Source: Gottfriedia endophytica
Lineage (GTDB): Bacteria > Bacillota > Bacilli > Bacillales > Bacillaceae_G
Reading direction: 5' to 3'
DNA length: 64,000 nt
Assembly: GCF_017814275.1 (NCBI RefSeq)
Contig: NZ_JAGIYQ010000010.1
Span: 1 to 64,000 of the forward strand
The position numbers and the translations under genes are program-made. The notes beneath the pieces are model-generated. The model was given only the letters and a program-made list of their open reading frames with translations. It did not search any database and was not told the DNA's origin. Positions 44,410 through 52,443 of this stretch are shown in pieces; within the stretch, counting starts at the first letter, position 1; each line of letters opens with the position of its first letter.

Positions 44410-44438
44410 TTGTGAAGAGTTGTGCAAAGTTTTGTGAA
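44410..44438. promoter_or_regulatory. Three TTGTGAA-type repeats upstream of cydA
   Basis: TTGTGAA at 44410-44416, TTGTGCAA at 44420-44427 and TTGTGAA at 44432-44438 lie in the same direction with starts 10 and 12 bp apart. TTTGTGAAT-like sites are known for ResD, and TTGTGA half-sites for Rex. Both regulate cyd genes in B. subtilis. The binding protein is not decided here. Confidence 0.55.
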
Positions 44439-44495
44439 CGTTTTTTGTCTATAATTTGAACTAAATGTGTACGGATTTTATCGCAGTAAAGATAA

Positions 44496-44530
44496 AAAAA
44501 TCCTATCTCTCAATTGAGTAGATAGGATCA
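44496..44530 (-). terminator. Terminator of yidD
   Basis: ATCCTATCT and AGATAGGAT form a 9-bp stem around CTCAATTGAGT, which itself adds pairs. On the minus strand a run of T follows. Confidence 0.88.
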
Positions 44531-44767
44531 TTAACTATTTTTTGTAGTAGACTTAGGCTCTGGGACGGGATCTAGACCTCCAGGATGAAACGGGTGACAT
44601 TTTAGGATTCGTTTTGTTGTTAAGTAACTTCCTTTTAAAGCACCATGTTTCTGTATAGCTTCTATTCCATAATGGGAACAGGTAGGGTAGAAGCGACAAC
44701 TAGGAGGTTTCATAGGTGAAATCCATTTTTGATAAAAGTGTATAATTCCTAGTAAAAAACGCTTCAT
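44531..44767 (-). CDS. yidD: Membrane protein insertion efficiency factor YidD
   Basis: A 78-residue protein with the YidD signature: [24 protein letters not shown] split into the conserved YQ-x2-SP, CR(Y/F)xPTCS motif, then [32 protein letters not shown]. YidD helps YidC insert membrane proteins. I start at ATG 44767, with AAGGGAG 6 bases upstream. The frame extends 23 codons further without support. Confidence 0.94.
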   Translation of the reverse strand: MKRFLLGIIHFYQKWISPMKPPSCRFYPTCSHYGIEAIQKHGALKGSYLTTKRILKCHPFHPGGLDPVPEPKSTTKNS

Positions 44768-44789
44768 AAAAAGCTCCCTTTCAAAATGA

Positions 44790-44951
44790 TTAAACGTTAT
44801 CTTTGCTGTGATTAAGATGGTCAGGTATATCTTCAATTTTATCTACTTGATGTTTATAACCATACGCTTTATTTACAGTAACAGCAGAGACTGCAATGAC
44901 TGCTAAAATTACAATAAGACTAATAATAAAAACGATTAAGATTGTAGACAT
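44790..44951 (-). CDS. ytzI: YtzI-like small membrane protein
   Basis: A 53-residue protein: one N-terminal transmembrane helix ([20 protein letters not shown]) followed by [20 protein letters not shown], where KAYGYKH matches YtzI of B. subtilis as I recall it. AGGGGGTATAAAT precedes ATG 44951. It lies 22 bp upstream of yidD and is probably co-transcribed. Function unknown. Confidence 0.75.
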   Translation of the reverse strand: MSTILIVFIISLIVILAVIAVSAVTVNKAYGYKHQVDKIEDIPDHLNHSKDNV

Positions 44952-45119
44952 ATTTATACCCCCTAATTTCATTACCTTCATACTATCATTTTTTGTCTCC
45001 AATTTGCATCATATGTAATCTATTTAAAAGAAATTTATATGAAATTTGAAGGAGAGAGATGTACAAATTTCTATAAAATAGTACAATTAGATACAAAGTA
45101 AAATATTAGGTAGGTTTAT

Positions 45120-45602
45120 ATGCATACATTTAAAGATTATTATCATAATACAGTGGAACTTTCTTTTGATATAAACCCTTTTTCTGACGAACCGAAACAT
45201 GTATGGGTGATTACGAAGTATAAAGATAAATGGTTATTAACGGAGCACAAGCGTAGAGGTTATGAATTTCCTGGTGGCAAAGTAGAAGAAGGGGAGACAG
45301 CTAAGCAGGCAGCTATTCGTGAAGTGTTTGAAGAAACGGGTGGAATTGTAAAAAATTTAACTTACGTTGGACAATATCGTGTAACGGGTAAAGATAAAAT
45401 TATTATTAAGAGTATATTTTTTGCTGAAGTAGAAGAGCTTGAAAAACAAGAACATTACTTTGAAACAAAAGGTCCGGTACTATTAAGTGATTTTCCAATT
45501 CATATTAAAAAAGATCGACGTTTTAGTTTTATTATGCGCGATGAAGTTTTTGCTCTTACCTTTCAAAAATTAGGTTATTCTTTAGGTTCAAACAATGAGT
45601 AA
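45120..45602 (+). CDS. ytkD: Nudix nucleoside triphosphatase YtkD
   Basis: A 160-residue Nudix hydrolase. The Nudix box is GGKVEEGETAKQAAIREVFEETGG. DYYHNTVELSF at the N terminus and the C-terminal region match B. subtilis YtkD, an antimutator that hydrolyses oxidised dGTP (8-oxo-dGTP) and other NTPs and is also needed under oxidative stress. The start ATG lacks a strong ribosome binding site (TAGGTAGGTT). A strong terminator follows. Confidence 0.92.
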   Translation: MHTFKDYYHNTVELSFDINPFSDEPKHVWVITKYKDKWLLTEHKRRGYEFPGGKVEEGETAKQAAIREVFEETGGIVKNLTYVGQYRVTGKDKIIIKSIFFAEVEELEKQEHYFETKGPVLLSDFPIHIKKDRRFSFIMRDEVFALTFQKLGYSLGSNNE

Positions 45603-45653
45603 GTGTTAAAAAAGATGCTAGTACATGTTTAACTTTTTTTACTCCAAACGAAT

Positions 45654-45697
45654 TAGAAAATCGGTAAGACCTTTTTGGAGGTCTTACCGATTTTTTT
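45654..45697. terminator. Strong bidirectional terminator
   Basis: AAATCGGTAAGACC and GGTCTTACCGATTT form a 14-bp perfect stem with an 8-base loop and T run. It serves ytkD and the convergent gene. Confidence 0.93.
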
Positions 45698-45706
45698 ACT
45701 AAATTT

Positions 45707-46081
45707 TTAAAACTGTTCATTTTTCTCCCAAGATTCAACGATATAATGTGCGAGTCTTGGGTTGTAACCTTTTCCAATTAAGTACATAATTGCAGCTAAT
45801 TCAGTCATGGCGTGGGAAACAGAAGTATGCTGCGCTTCATTTAGCCCATATTGCACCCAAGGCCTAACGACTTGTAGAACTGGATTTTTTAAATATAAAT
45901 AGTGAGTGCCGACAGCTTGGTGAATTTGCTGCTGAGTTGGTTCTTGTGGAATATATTGATGTTGTCTATCAAGGTATTGATATTGATGAACTTGTTGAGT
46001 TGGTTGCGTATAGTAAGGATATTGTGGGTATTGTTGTTGGTAATGGCGAGGATCATTCGGCATTTGCGAATTAGTATACAT
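45707..46081 (-). CDS. Q/P/Y-rich small protein, paralogue 1
   Basis: A 124-residue protein. Residues 1-55 are low-complexity and rich in Gln, Pro, Tyr and His. Residues ~56-124 are a conserved-looking domain starting VGTHYLYLKNPVLQVVRPWV and ending in AHYIVESWEKNEQF. A second copy at 47361-47726 is over 75% identical by eye in that domain. GGAGGAAATTC precedes the ATG. No family recognised. Such Q/Y-rich proteins often occur on spores or in coats, but nothing here proves it. Confidence 0.72.
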   Translation of the reverse strand: MYTNSQMPNDPRHYQQQYPQYPYYTQPTQQVHQYQYLDRQHQYIPQEPTQQQIHQAVGTHYLYLKNPVLQVVRPWVQYGLNEAQHTSVSHAMTELAAIMYLIGKGYNPRLAHYIVESWEKNEQF

Positions 46082-46231
46082 GAATTTCCTCCTTTTCTAA
46101 TGCTATATACATAGTTTATTAATGGACAAAACAAGATATGTTGAAAATTACAAGAATTGTGGAATACTCAACCAATGCCATGATTATTTGTTAGAAATTA
46201 GAGGTTAGTATTTCAAGGGGGTAGATTAATT

Positions 46232-47209
46232 GTGAAGATAATAGATAAAATTTATGGAGAATTTATGGTAGACGGCGTTCTTGAAGAATTAATTTCCAGT
46301 GGCCCAGTACAAAGATTAAAAGGTGTTCATCAAGGTGGAGCAAATTATTTAGTTAATAAAAAATGGAATGTAACAAGATATGAACATTCAGTAGGTGTAA
46401 TGCTTCTAATCCAAAAACTTGGTGGCTCTTTAGAAGAACAAATCGCAGGATTGCTTCATGACATCTCACATACAGCATTCTCGCACGTTATTGATTTTGT
46501 GCTTGAAAATAATAAAGAAGATTACCATGAAAAAATTTATCATTCTATTATTACTGAGTCTGACATTCCTTTTATCCTTAAAAAATATGGATATGATTAT
46601 AAAAACATCCTATTAGATGACTCTAAATGGCATATACTTGAACAACCAGCTCCTGAGTTATGTGCTGATCGAGTAGATTATACTTTAAGAGACATGTACC
46701 AATATGGAAGTATCACTTTAGAAGAAATTAATAATTTTCTCGCAAATTTAATCATAATAGATGAAAAAATGTATCCTAAAAATATAGCAACGGCCGAATG
46801 GTTTGTAAAAACTTATTATAAAGAGGTTATTGATTTCTTTATGAATCCTCTGAATATTTACGGTAATGATCGTTTAGCAAACACGATAAAATTAGCAATA
46901 GATAAAAATGTAATTAACTTAGATACTTTACTCAAAACAGATGAAGAAGTAATGAACTTGTTACGTTTATCTGATGATAAAGATGTAAGAGACCTTTTGA
47001 ATCAATTACATCCCAATGTAAATGTAAAGGAAGATAAAACCGAATATGATTTACATCGCAAGAACAAAGTAAGGCTTATTGATCCATCTGTACTAAATGA
47101 AAACAAACTAATAAGAGTTTCTAAATTGTCAGATAATGTGAAAAGGATGAACGATGAAGCAAAGGAGAAATCCGAGTACGGAATGTATGTAAAAATAATT
47201 TCAAATTAA
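46232..47209 (+). CDS. HD superfamily phosphohydrolase (dNTPase-like)
   Basis: A 325-residue HD hydrolase. The metal-binding residues are His in RYEHSVGVMLLI, the His-Asp pair in GLLHDISHTAFSHVID and an Asp in LCADRVDYTLRD. This arrangement matches SAMHD1/dGTPase-like bacterial proteins, which often act on dNTPs or phosphorylated nucleotides. The substrate is unknown. The GTG start has AAGGGGG upstream. The last 20 codons are duplicated at 47812-47874, showing that a second copy once stood there. Confidence 0.85.
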   Translation: MKIIDKIYGEFMVDGVLEELISSGPVQRLKGVHQGGANYLVNKKWNVTRYEHSVGVMLLIQKLGGSLEEQIAGLLHDISHTAFSHVIDFVLENNKEDYHEKIYHSIITESDIPFILKKYGYDYKNILLDDSKWHILEQPAPELCADRVDYTLRDMYQYGSITLEEINNFLANLIIIDEKMYPKNIATAEWFVKTYYKEVIDFFMNPLNIYGNDRLANTIKLAIDKNVINLDTLLKTDEEVMNLLRLSDDKDVRDLLNQLHPNVNVKEDKTEYDLHRKNKVRLIDPSVLNENKLIRVSKLSDNVKRMNDEAKEKSEYGMYVKIISN

Positions 47210-47233
47210 CACTCTTTATTTAACTGTTTTTAT

Positions 47234-47360
47234 AGGCCATTTTTTAAGATTGTTGCATTAGTTTTTGTAAATTTATGACAGAAGATGATTTCCCCTCCAG
47301 GATGCTCCCTTTCCGCTGGGGAAATCATTTTTTTAACAACAATCTGATAGAAATGGGCCT
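47234..47360 (+). repeat. Degenerate copy of the ~220-bp inverted repeat, R5
   Basis: Keeps the outer AAGATTGTTGC and CAACAATCT ends and the CCAGGATGCTCCCTTTCC core, but the middle is gone. The edges AGGCCATTT and AAATGGGCCT are complementary. It lies between the HD gene and the second Q/P/Y-rich gene. Confidence 0.6.
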
Positions 47361-47726
47361 TTAAAACTGCCCATTCTTTTCCCAAGATTCGACGATGTAA
47401 TGTGCCAGTTGTTGGTCGTAGCCTTTTCCAATTAAGTACATGATTGCAGCTAATTCAGTCATAGCGTGGGGAATGGGATTGTGTTGAGTTTCTTGAATTC
47501 CATACTGTACCCAAGGTCTAACAATTTGTAGAACTGGATCTTTTAAATAAAGATAGTGAGTACCCACAGCCTGTTGAATTTGCTGTGGGGTGGGTTCTTG
47601 AGGGATATATTGCTGCTGGCGTAAATTAGGATGCTGAGCTTGTTGAGTGTGTTGTGTATAATTCGGATATTGTGGGTATTGCTGATTATAACGAGGATCA
47701 TTCGGCATTTGCGAATTAGTATACAT
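47361..47726 (-). CDS. Q/P/Y-rich small protein, paralogue 2
   Basis: A 121-residue paralogue of the gene at 45707. The N-terminal QYPQYPNYTQ region is low-complexity. The C-terminal domain VGTHYLYLKDPVLQIVRPWV and GKGYDQQLAHYIVESWEKNG is closely conserved. The 5' untranslated region, including GGAGGAAATTC, also matches paralogue 1. It is the second half of a tandem duplication described in the findings. Function unknown. Confidence 0.72.
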   Translation of the reverse strand: MYTNSQMPNDPRYNQQYPQYPNYTQHTQQAQHPNLRQQQYIPQEPTPQQIQQAVGTHYLYLKDPVLQIVRPWVQYGIQETQHNPIPHAMTELAAIMYLIGKGYDQQLAHYIVESWEKNGQF

Positions 47727-47811
47727 GAATTTCCTCCTTTTATTTGCTATATATACATTATATTAGTGGACAAAAAAAGTTGTGTTGAATTTATCAAAGG
47801 ATATTAAAAGA

Positions 47812-47874
47812 ATGAGTGAAAAAACTAAGGTGGAATTAGAGAACGGTATGTACGTGAAGATAATTTTATATTAA
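47812..47874 (+). pseudogene. 3' remnant of a duplicated HD hydrolase gene
   Basis: The 20 codons ending MYVKIILY align with the C terminus of the HD protein at 46232 (ending MYVKIISN). The rest of that gene is missing. It follows the promoter region of paralogue 2, which also matches the equivalent region of paralogue 1. This is what remains after internal deletion of a duplicated copy. Confidence 0.8.
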
Positions 47875-47899
47875 AATGTTGATTTTTGAACTAAAAAAA

Positions 47900-47938
47900 A
47901 GAGGGTGTCTCAAATTATAACTTTGAGCACCCTTTTTG
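47900..47938. terminator. Terminator near the ROK gene end
   Basis: AGGGTGTCTCAAA and TTTGAGCACCCT form an imperfect 12-bp stem with a 7-base loop, followed by TTTTT. It can end transcription from either side. Confidence 0.8.
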
Positions 47939-47990
47939 CACAAAAAAATAAAGGAACGATTCTCTTACGGATTTATATCATACTTCCCAC

Positions 47991-49211
47991 TTATAATGGC
48001 AATAACTCTTCAGTAAAATAATCTAGTACCATACATCCAGCTCCCTGAGCTACGACATTGTATGCTGCAGCCGATTTACTAATCTGGACACGATTAGTAG
48101 GATAATGCATCATTCGATTCTGTGCAGTTTCAGAGGCTACTTCGTAAAAAAGCGGTTTTGGTACTAAAGTTCCTCCAAAGATCACTATATTCGGGCGCAA
48201 AAGGAAAATTAGATTACTAAGGCCGATGCCAAAATAATAAGCGGCCTCCTTTACTACCTCTAGACAAAGAGGGTCTTCTTCCTCTAGGGCATTTAAAATA
48301 TGGTGAAAATCTATATCTTCTACATCATTAACCCTCTCTTGAAGTAAAGAAACATTACCACGCTTCATCTGACGGACTACTTCGTCACGTATGGCTGGCA
48401 AACTACTATATGCTTGTAGACAACCATATGATCCGCATGAGCAGCGTCGGCCGTGTATATCCACTATAGTGTGTCCAAAAGCATCATCTATTTCTTTTTT
48501 GTTACTAATCAATCTACCTTGAAAGATTGTACCGCAACGAATTCCCATATCACTAGAAACAAAAACTAAATTATCTGTTTCTTTCCAATAGTTATTTCGG
48601 TATTCCGCTAATGCTGCCAAATTTGTTCCATTATCTAGGAATACGTGGGTATTATTTTTTTGTTTTAAATAGTCGACGATATTTAGGTCTTCCCATCCCA
48701 CTGCAGGGAACAAACGAGGATTTATAATAACTCCACGTTCTTGATCAATTGGATCAAGAACGCCAATTCCAATTCCTAGCAATTTATCACTTTGAATGTT
48801 GTGTTTGAGCATTAACTCATCAACGCATTGAGAAATAAAATTTAAAGTGTATTCTCCAGTACAATATAAATCCATCTTTAATTTTTCTACGCCTATGATA
48901 TCTAATTTAAGATCAAGGAGTAATACCGTGGTGTATAAACTGGTGATTTCTACTCCGATTAAATAATAAGTGTCAGGCTTGATAACATACATCAATGGTT
49001 TTCGTCCGCCACTTGATTCCCCGATTCCACTGTCGTATATAAGTCCTTCCTGTACAAGCTCGTCTAGTAAACGTGCACAGGTTACATGTTTGTATCCAGT
49101 TAGTTCAGTAAGTGTATTAACTCTAACAGGTCCCAATTTACGAACCAAGCTATATAAAAGTTTCAGGCTTTTTGTTTTCGGCGATGTTAAGCCCACAAAT
49201 TGCTTTAGCAT
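47991..49211 (-). CDS. ROK family transcriptional regulator
   Basis: A 406-residue protein with an N-terminal winged helix (LVRKLGPVRVNTLTELTGYK and ARLLDELVQEGLIYDSG) and a ROK domain: GIGIGVLDPIDQERGVI, NGTNLAALAEYRNN, the zinc motif CSCGSYGCLQAYSS, and IVIFGGTLVPKPL. Such proteins (XylR/NagC type) sense sugars or sugar phosphates and repress catabolic genes. The GGGRKP segment of the linker supports the family. I start at ATG 49211 with GGAGG 6 bases upstream. The open frame continues through repeat B without meaning. Its target is not obvious; the adjacent divergent gene is a phosphorylase. Confidence 0.9.
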   Translation of the reverse strand: MLKQFVGLTSPKTKSLKLLYSLVRKLGPVRVNTLTELTGYKHVTCARLLDELVQEGLIYDSGIGESSGGRKPLMYVIKPDTYYLIGVEITSLYTTVLLLDLKLDIIGVEKLKMDLYCTGEYTLNFISQCVDELMLKHNIQSDKLLGIGIGVLDPIDQERGVIINPRLFPAVGWEDLNIVDYLKQKNNTHVFLDNGTNLAALAEYRNNYWKETDNLVFVSSDMGIRCGTIFQGRLISNKKEIDDAFGHTIVDIHGRRCSCGSYGCLQAYSSLPAIRDEVVRQMKRGNVSLLQERVNDVEDIDFHHILNALEEEDPLCLEVVKEAAYYFGIGLSNLIFLLRPNIVIFGGTLVPKPLFYEVASETAQNRMMHYPTNRVQISKSAAAYNVVAQGAGCMVLDYFTEELLPL

Positions 49212-49232
49212 ATATTCCTCCAAAATATAAAT

Positions 49233-49389
49233 TTTATCCCACATTAACGGGCAGTAAGGCCCCCACCTCAAGATTGAGGAAGAGAAAATGAAGATAAGTG
49301 GGGGATAACTGCCCGTAAAAGCCCGATTGGTCGGGCTAACCATCAGTGGGGGATGAAGAAAACTCCCACTGATGGAAGTTTCACTTTAT
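49233..49389. repeat. TTTAT-flanked short interspersed repeat, copy B (157 bp)
   Basis: The fullest copy. It starts TTTATCCCACATTAACGGGC, contains CCCCCACCTCAAG, ACTGCCCGTAAAAGCCCG and ends with the hairpin CCATCAGTGGGGG..CCCACTGATGG and AGTTTCACTTTAT. Both ends carry TTTAT. It lies 22 bp upstream of the ROK gene. Confidence 0.85.
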
Positions 49390-49566
49390 GGATTTTTTTA
49401 TATTTTATCTGATTTATAACAAAAGAAGAAGCTATATGGTAAACTTTTTTTGTTTTTTATAAAAAGAAGTTGATTTATAAATGTTTTTAGCGATTTTAAA
49501 CTTTGTTTTTTATAACTTTTTCTCAAAATGAAATTTAGTCTATTTACAATAGATAGATAATCTATT

Positions 49567-49622
49567 AAACTGTTTAGGAAGATTGATAGAAGAAATCAAC
49601 AAAATTTTTGATTGAACAGTTT
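49567..49622 (+). promoter_or_regulatory. Inverted-repeat leader before the phosphorylase gene
   Basis: AAACTGTT (49567-49574) and AACAGTTT (49615-49622) are perfect inverted arms, with AATCAA..TTGATT nested inside. It may be an operator of the neighbouring ROK regulator or a leader hairpin. Confidence 0.4.
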
Positions 49623-49653
49623 ATTTAGTAGCTTATTTAAGGAGGAAATATAA

Positions 49654-50472
49654 ATGCATAAATTACAAGATATTTTAGAGGTTAGAGATTTCATCATGAG
49701 TAAAACAGATTATCGCCCAACAATTGGGATGATCTTAGGTTCTGGTTTAGGATCTCTTGCTGATGAAATTGAAAACCCTTTCAAAATTCCTTATAGTGAG
49801 ATTCCTCACTTTGCAAAATCTGAAGCAGTTGGCCATGCAAATGAATTAGTAATTGGAGAATTTAAGGGGAAAACAGTAGTGGCTATGAAAGGCCGTTTTC
49901 ATTATTATGAAGGTTTTACATTAGATGAAGTAACTTTTCCAGTACGTGTAATGAAGGCACTAGGTGTAGAGAATTTAATCATTACAAATGCTTGTGGTGC
50001 TGTTAATACAAGTTTCAGCCCTGGAGATTTAATGTTAATTACTGATCATATTAATTTAGTAGGGACAAATCCATTAATTGGACCAAATAATGAAGAATTA
50101 GGAACACGTTTCCCTGATCTTTCTCAAGTATATAATCTTGATTTACGCAATATTGCTTCTAATGTAGCAAAAGAAGAAAACATTACTTTACGAGAAGGAG
50201 TATATGCTTGGTGGAGCGGACCGGCTTACGAAACTCCAGCTGAGATTCGTATGATTCGTACACTAGGAGCAGATTCTGTAGGTATGTCAACGGTACCAGA
50301 GGCAGTTGTGGCTGTTCATGGAAATATGAAAGTGCTTGGTATTTCTTGCTTAACAAATATGGCATGTGGAATATTAGATCAACCATTAAATCATGATGAA
50401 GTAATTGAAGTAGCAGCTTTAGTAAAAGAGAAATTTATTAAATTAGTAAAAGAAACAATTGGAAGAATGTAA
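49654..50472 (+). CDS. pupG: Purine-nucleoside phosphorylase (PupG/PunA type)
   Basis: A 272-residue trimeric-type purine nucleoside phosphorylase that cleaves guanosine and inosine with phosphate. Motifs are GMILGSGLGSLADEI, GRFHYYEGF with phosphate-binding residues, TNACGAVNTSF, GPAYETPAEIRM and VGMSTVPEAVVAVH. AAGGAGGAAATATAA precedes the ATG. The usual B. subtilis neighbours (drm) are not here. The sequence is the family II (PNP/MTAP) type rather than DeoD. Control may involve the divergent ROK gene. Confidence 0.9.
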   Translation: MHKLQDILEVRDFIMSKTDYRPTIGMILGSGLGSLADEIENPFKIPYSEIPHFAKSEAVGHANELVIGEFKGKTVVAMKGRFHYYEGFTLDEVTFPVRVMKALGVENLIITNACGAVNTSFSPGDLMLITDHINLVGTNPLIGPNNEELGTRFPDLSQVYNLDLRNIASNVAKEENITLREGVYAWWSGPAYETPAEIRMIRTLGADSVGMSTVPEAVVAVHGNMKVLGISCLTNMACGILDQPLNHDEVIEVAALVKEKFIKLVKETIGRM

Positions 50473-50486
50473 GGTATTTTTACGCT

Positions 50487-50525
50487 GACTTTTTATCATC
50501 ATGATAAAAAGTCAGTCGTGTTTTT
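50487..50525 (+). terminator. Terminator of the phosphorylase gene
   Basis: GACTTTTTATCA and TGATAAAAAGTC form a 12-bp stem with a 3-base loop; TTTTT follows 8 bases later. Confidence 0.85.
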
Positions 50526-50660
50526 AGAACAAACGGTTAATTTAATGGTCTTTTCTATAAGCTGTAACTATTAAAATGACCGTAATGTAATGGAGTATGT
50601 AACCGTAGTTCATTGTTGGTTCTGGTCCAAAAAGAATTTGATAGATAAATTAAAAATGAA

Positions 50661-50695
50661 TCTTTACTAACCACACAGTAAAGAGCTTTTTCTTG
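50661..50695 (+). terminator. Orphan terminator upstream of the EamA gene
   Basis: TCTTTACT (50661-50668) pairs with AGTAAAGA (50677-50684), followed by GCTTTTTCTTG. No gene precedes it, so it is either a remnant of a lost gene or an attenuator of the next one, 50 bp downstream. Confidence 0.6.
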
Positions 50696-50733
50696 TTTTG
50701 GTTAAACTAAAATTTTTTAAATAAGGTGGGGTA

Positions 50734-51651
50734 ATGAAAGGATTCGTATACATCATTTTAGGAGCTTGTAGTTATGGAGTATTGTCTACGTTTGTAAAGT
50801 TAGCTTATAAAGACGGATTTATTGTTAATGATGTTGTTGGAATACAAATGTTCTTAGGGGCTCTACTGTTATGGGGAGCAGTACTTTTTAATAGTAGAAA
50901 ACGTACAAACAAAAACAATTATCTAAAGCCGAACAAAAAAGAAGTGTTGCTGTTAACTGTTGTTGGATCTACAACAGGGTTAACAGGAATGTTCTACTAT
51001 CTTTCACTTCAATACATTTCTGCATCATTAGCAATTGTACTTCTGTTTCAATTTACATGGATGGGAGTGTTAATAGAAGCTATTATCAATCGAAAGTTTC
51101 CAGAAAAAGGGAAATTACTTTCGTTAATTCCTTTATTTATAGGGACGCTTTTTGCTACAAATATATTTACAACTGGATTAAGCAAAGTTCATTGGCTAGG
51201 ATTTTTATTTGGATTATTAGCAGCTATGTCTTATACGATCTTTATTCTTCTTAGTGGAAAGGTTGCTGTTCAAGTAAATCCTGTTACCAAAACAGCACTT
51301 ATGGTTTCTGGTGGGTTTACGATTTGTGCACTCATCTTACCGCCTACGTTCTTTACTGATGGAAAACTACTAATTGAAATAGCCCTGAAATATGGCATTC
51401 CATTAGCTTTTTTAGGTCCATTTCTTTCAACCTTACTGTTTTCAAAAGGTGTTCCACTAGTAGGACCCGGTTTAGCATCTATTTTGGGAGCAATGGAACT
51501 TCCTACAGCAGTATTAATGTCAGCGGTTGTATTAAAAGAACATATAGGTGCTTCTCAATATTTGGGTATCATTCTAATCTTGTTAGGTATATCACTTCCT
51601 AAATTGCTAAAAAGGAAATTTAAAGAAACTAGTTTAGAAAGTAATAACTAA
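50734..51651 (+). CDS. EamA/DMT family transporter
   Basis: A 305-residue protein with ten helices in two repeated EamA halves. The first begins GFVYIILGACSYGVLSTFVK, the second around KVHWLGFLFGLLAAMSYTIF. The conserved proline of the last repeat is in ILGAMELPTAVLMSAVVLKE. Family members export metabolites such as amino acids. AGGTGGGG precedes the ATG. Substrate unknown. Confidence 0.87.
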   Translation: MKGFVYIILGACSYGVLSTFVKLAYKDGFIVNDVVGIQMFLGALLLWGAVLFNSRKRTNKNNYLKPNKKEVLLLTVVGSTTGLTGMFYYLSLQYISASLAIVLLFQFTWMGVLIEAIINRKFPEKGKLLSLIPLFIGTLFATNIFTTGLSKVHWLGFLFGLLAAMSYTIFILLSGKVAVQVNPVTKTALMVSGGFTICALILPPTFFTDGKLLIEIALKYGIPLAFLGPFLSTLLFSKGVPLVGPGLASILGAMELPTAVLMSAVVLKEHIGASQYLGIILILLGISLPKLLKRKFKETSLESNN

Positions 51652-51755
51652 TAAAAGTGAGTATACCTGTTCTCTAAAAAAAGTTTTCTGCCAATTTAAT
51701 ATAAGTAGTTTGATCAGTAGATAAAAGAAAACTTCTTTAGATGGAGGTCTTAAAC

Positions 51756-52217
51756 ATGTTAAAAAATGATGAGTATTTTATGAAAAAAGCAATTGAAATG
51801 GCTTTACAAGCTAGAAAAGAAGGTAATGAACCATTTGGAGCTATTTTAGTTAAAGATGAAGAAATTGTAATGATTGGTGAAAATAAAATAAATACTTTCT
51901 GTGATCCTACACATCATGCGGAAATAGGGCTTATAAGAAGATTCTGTTCTGAAAATAATGTTTTTGATTTGAGTGAATATACTTTATATACAAGTTGTGA
52001 ACCTTGTGTAATGTGCTCCGGAGCTATGGTTTGGTCAACTCTAGGGAAAATGGTATATAGTGTATCCCACGATCAATTAGCAGAAATAGCCGGTAGTAAC
52101 ATTATGATAGCATGCAGAGAAGTATTTGAAAAAAGTCCTCATAAACCAAATGTGGTAGAAAAAATATTAAATGAGGAAGGTTTAAAAGTATTTGAGGGAT
52201 ATAAATTTCAGGAATAA
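51756..52217 (+). CDS. Nucleoside deaminase (CDA/CMP-dCMP fold)
   Basis: A 153-residue zinc deaminase. The active-site motifs are THHAEIGLIRR (His and catalytic Glu) and TSCEPCVMCSGAM (two Cys ligands), typical of the guanine deaminase/tRNA adenosine deaminase family. B. subtilis GuaD is a related protein. I start at ATG 51756, with GGAGG 9 bases upstream. The frame has an earlier ATG without support. Substrate uncertain between guanine, cytosine derivatives and other purines. Confidence 0.82.
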   Translation: MLKNDEYFMKKAIEMALQARKEGNEPFGAILVKDEEIVMIGENKINTFCDPTHHAEIGLIRRFCSENNVFDLSEYTLYTSCEPCVMCSGAMVWSTLGKMVYSVSHDQLAEIAGSNIMIACREVFEKSPHKPNVVEKILNEEGLKVFEGYKFQE

Positions 52218-52377
52218 TGAAGCGATTCTGGATAGTTGTGTATAAATTTCACTTCATTTTGGACAAATTTCGAGGTGCTTTTTACCTAATGAAATACGAT
52301 AAAAGAGGTGTTTTTAGTTTCGGACTGCCCTTAGTTGAATAAGAAAATCAACAATATACTTTAACAGAGCCATTAAA

Positions 52378-52425
52378 TAAACAAAAAAGACATTGAATTT
52401 CAATGTCTTTTTGTTTATAAGTAGC
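52378..52425. terminator. Terminator between the deaminase gene and pckA
   Basis: CAAAAAGACATTGAAA pairs with TTTCAATGTCTTTTTG. It lies just after the pckA end on the minus strand and can also stop plus-strand transcription. Confidence 0.88.
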
Positions 52426-52443
52426 CATAATGGCATTTTTAAA

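Noticed and set aside
52218-52377. Possible small gene between the deaminase gene and the pckA terminator
   Set aside because: Several ribosome-binding-like GAGGTG strings occur, but no open frame of useful length follows them.
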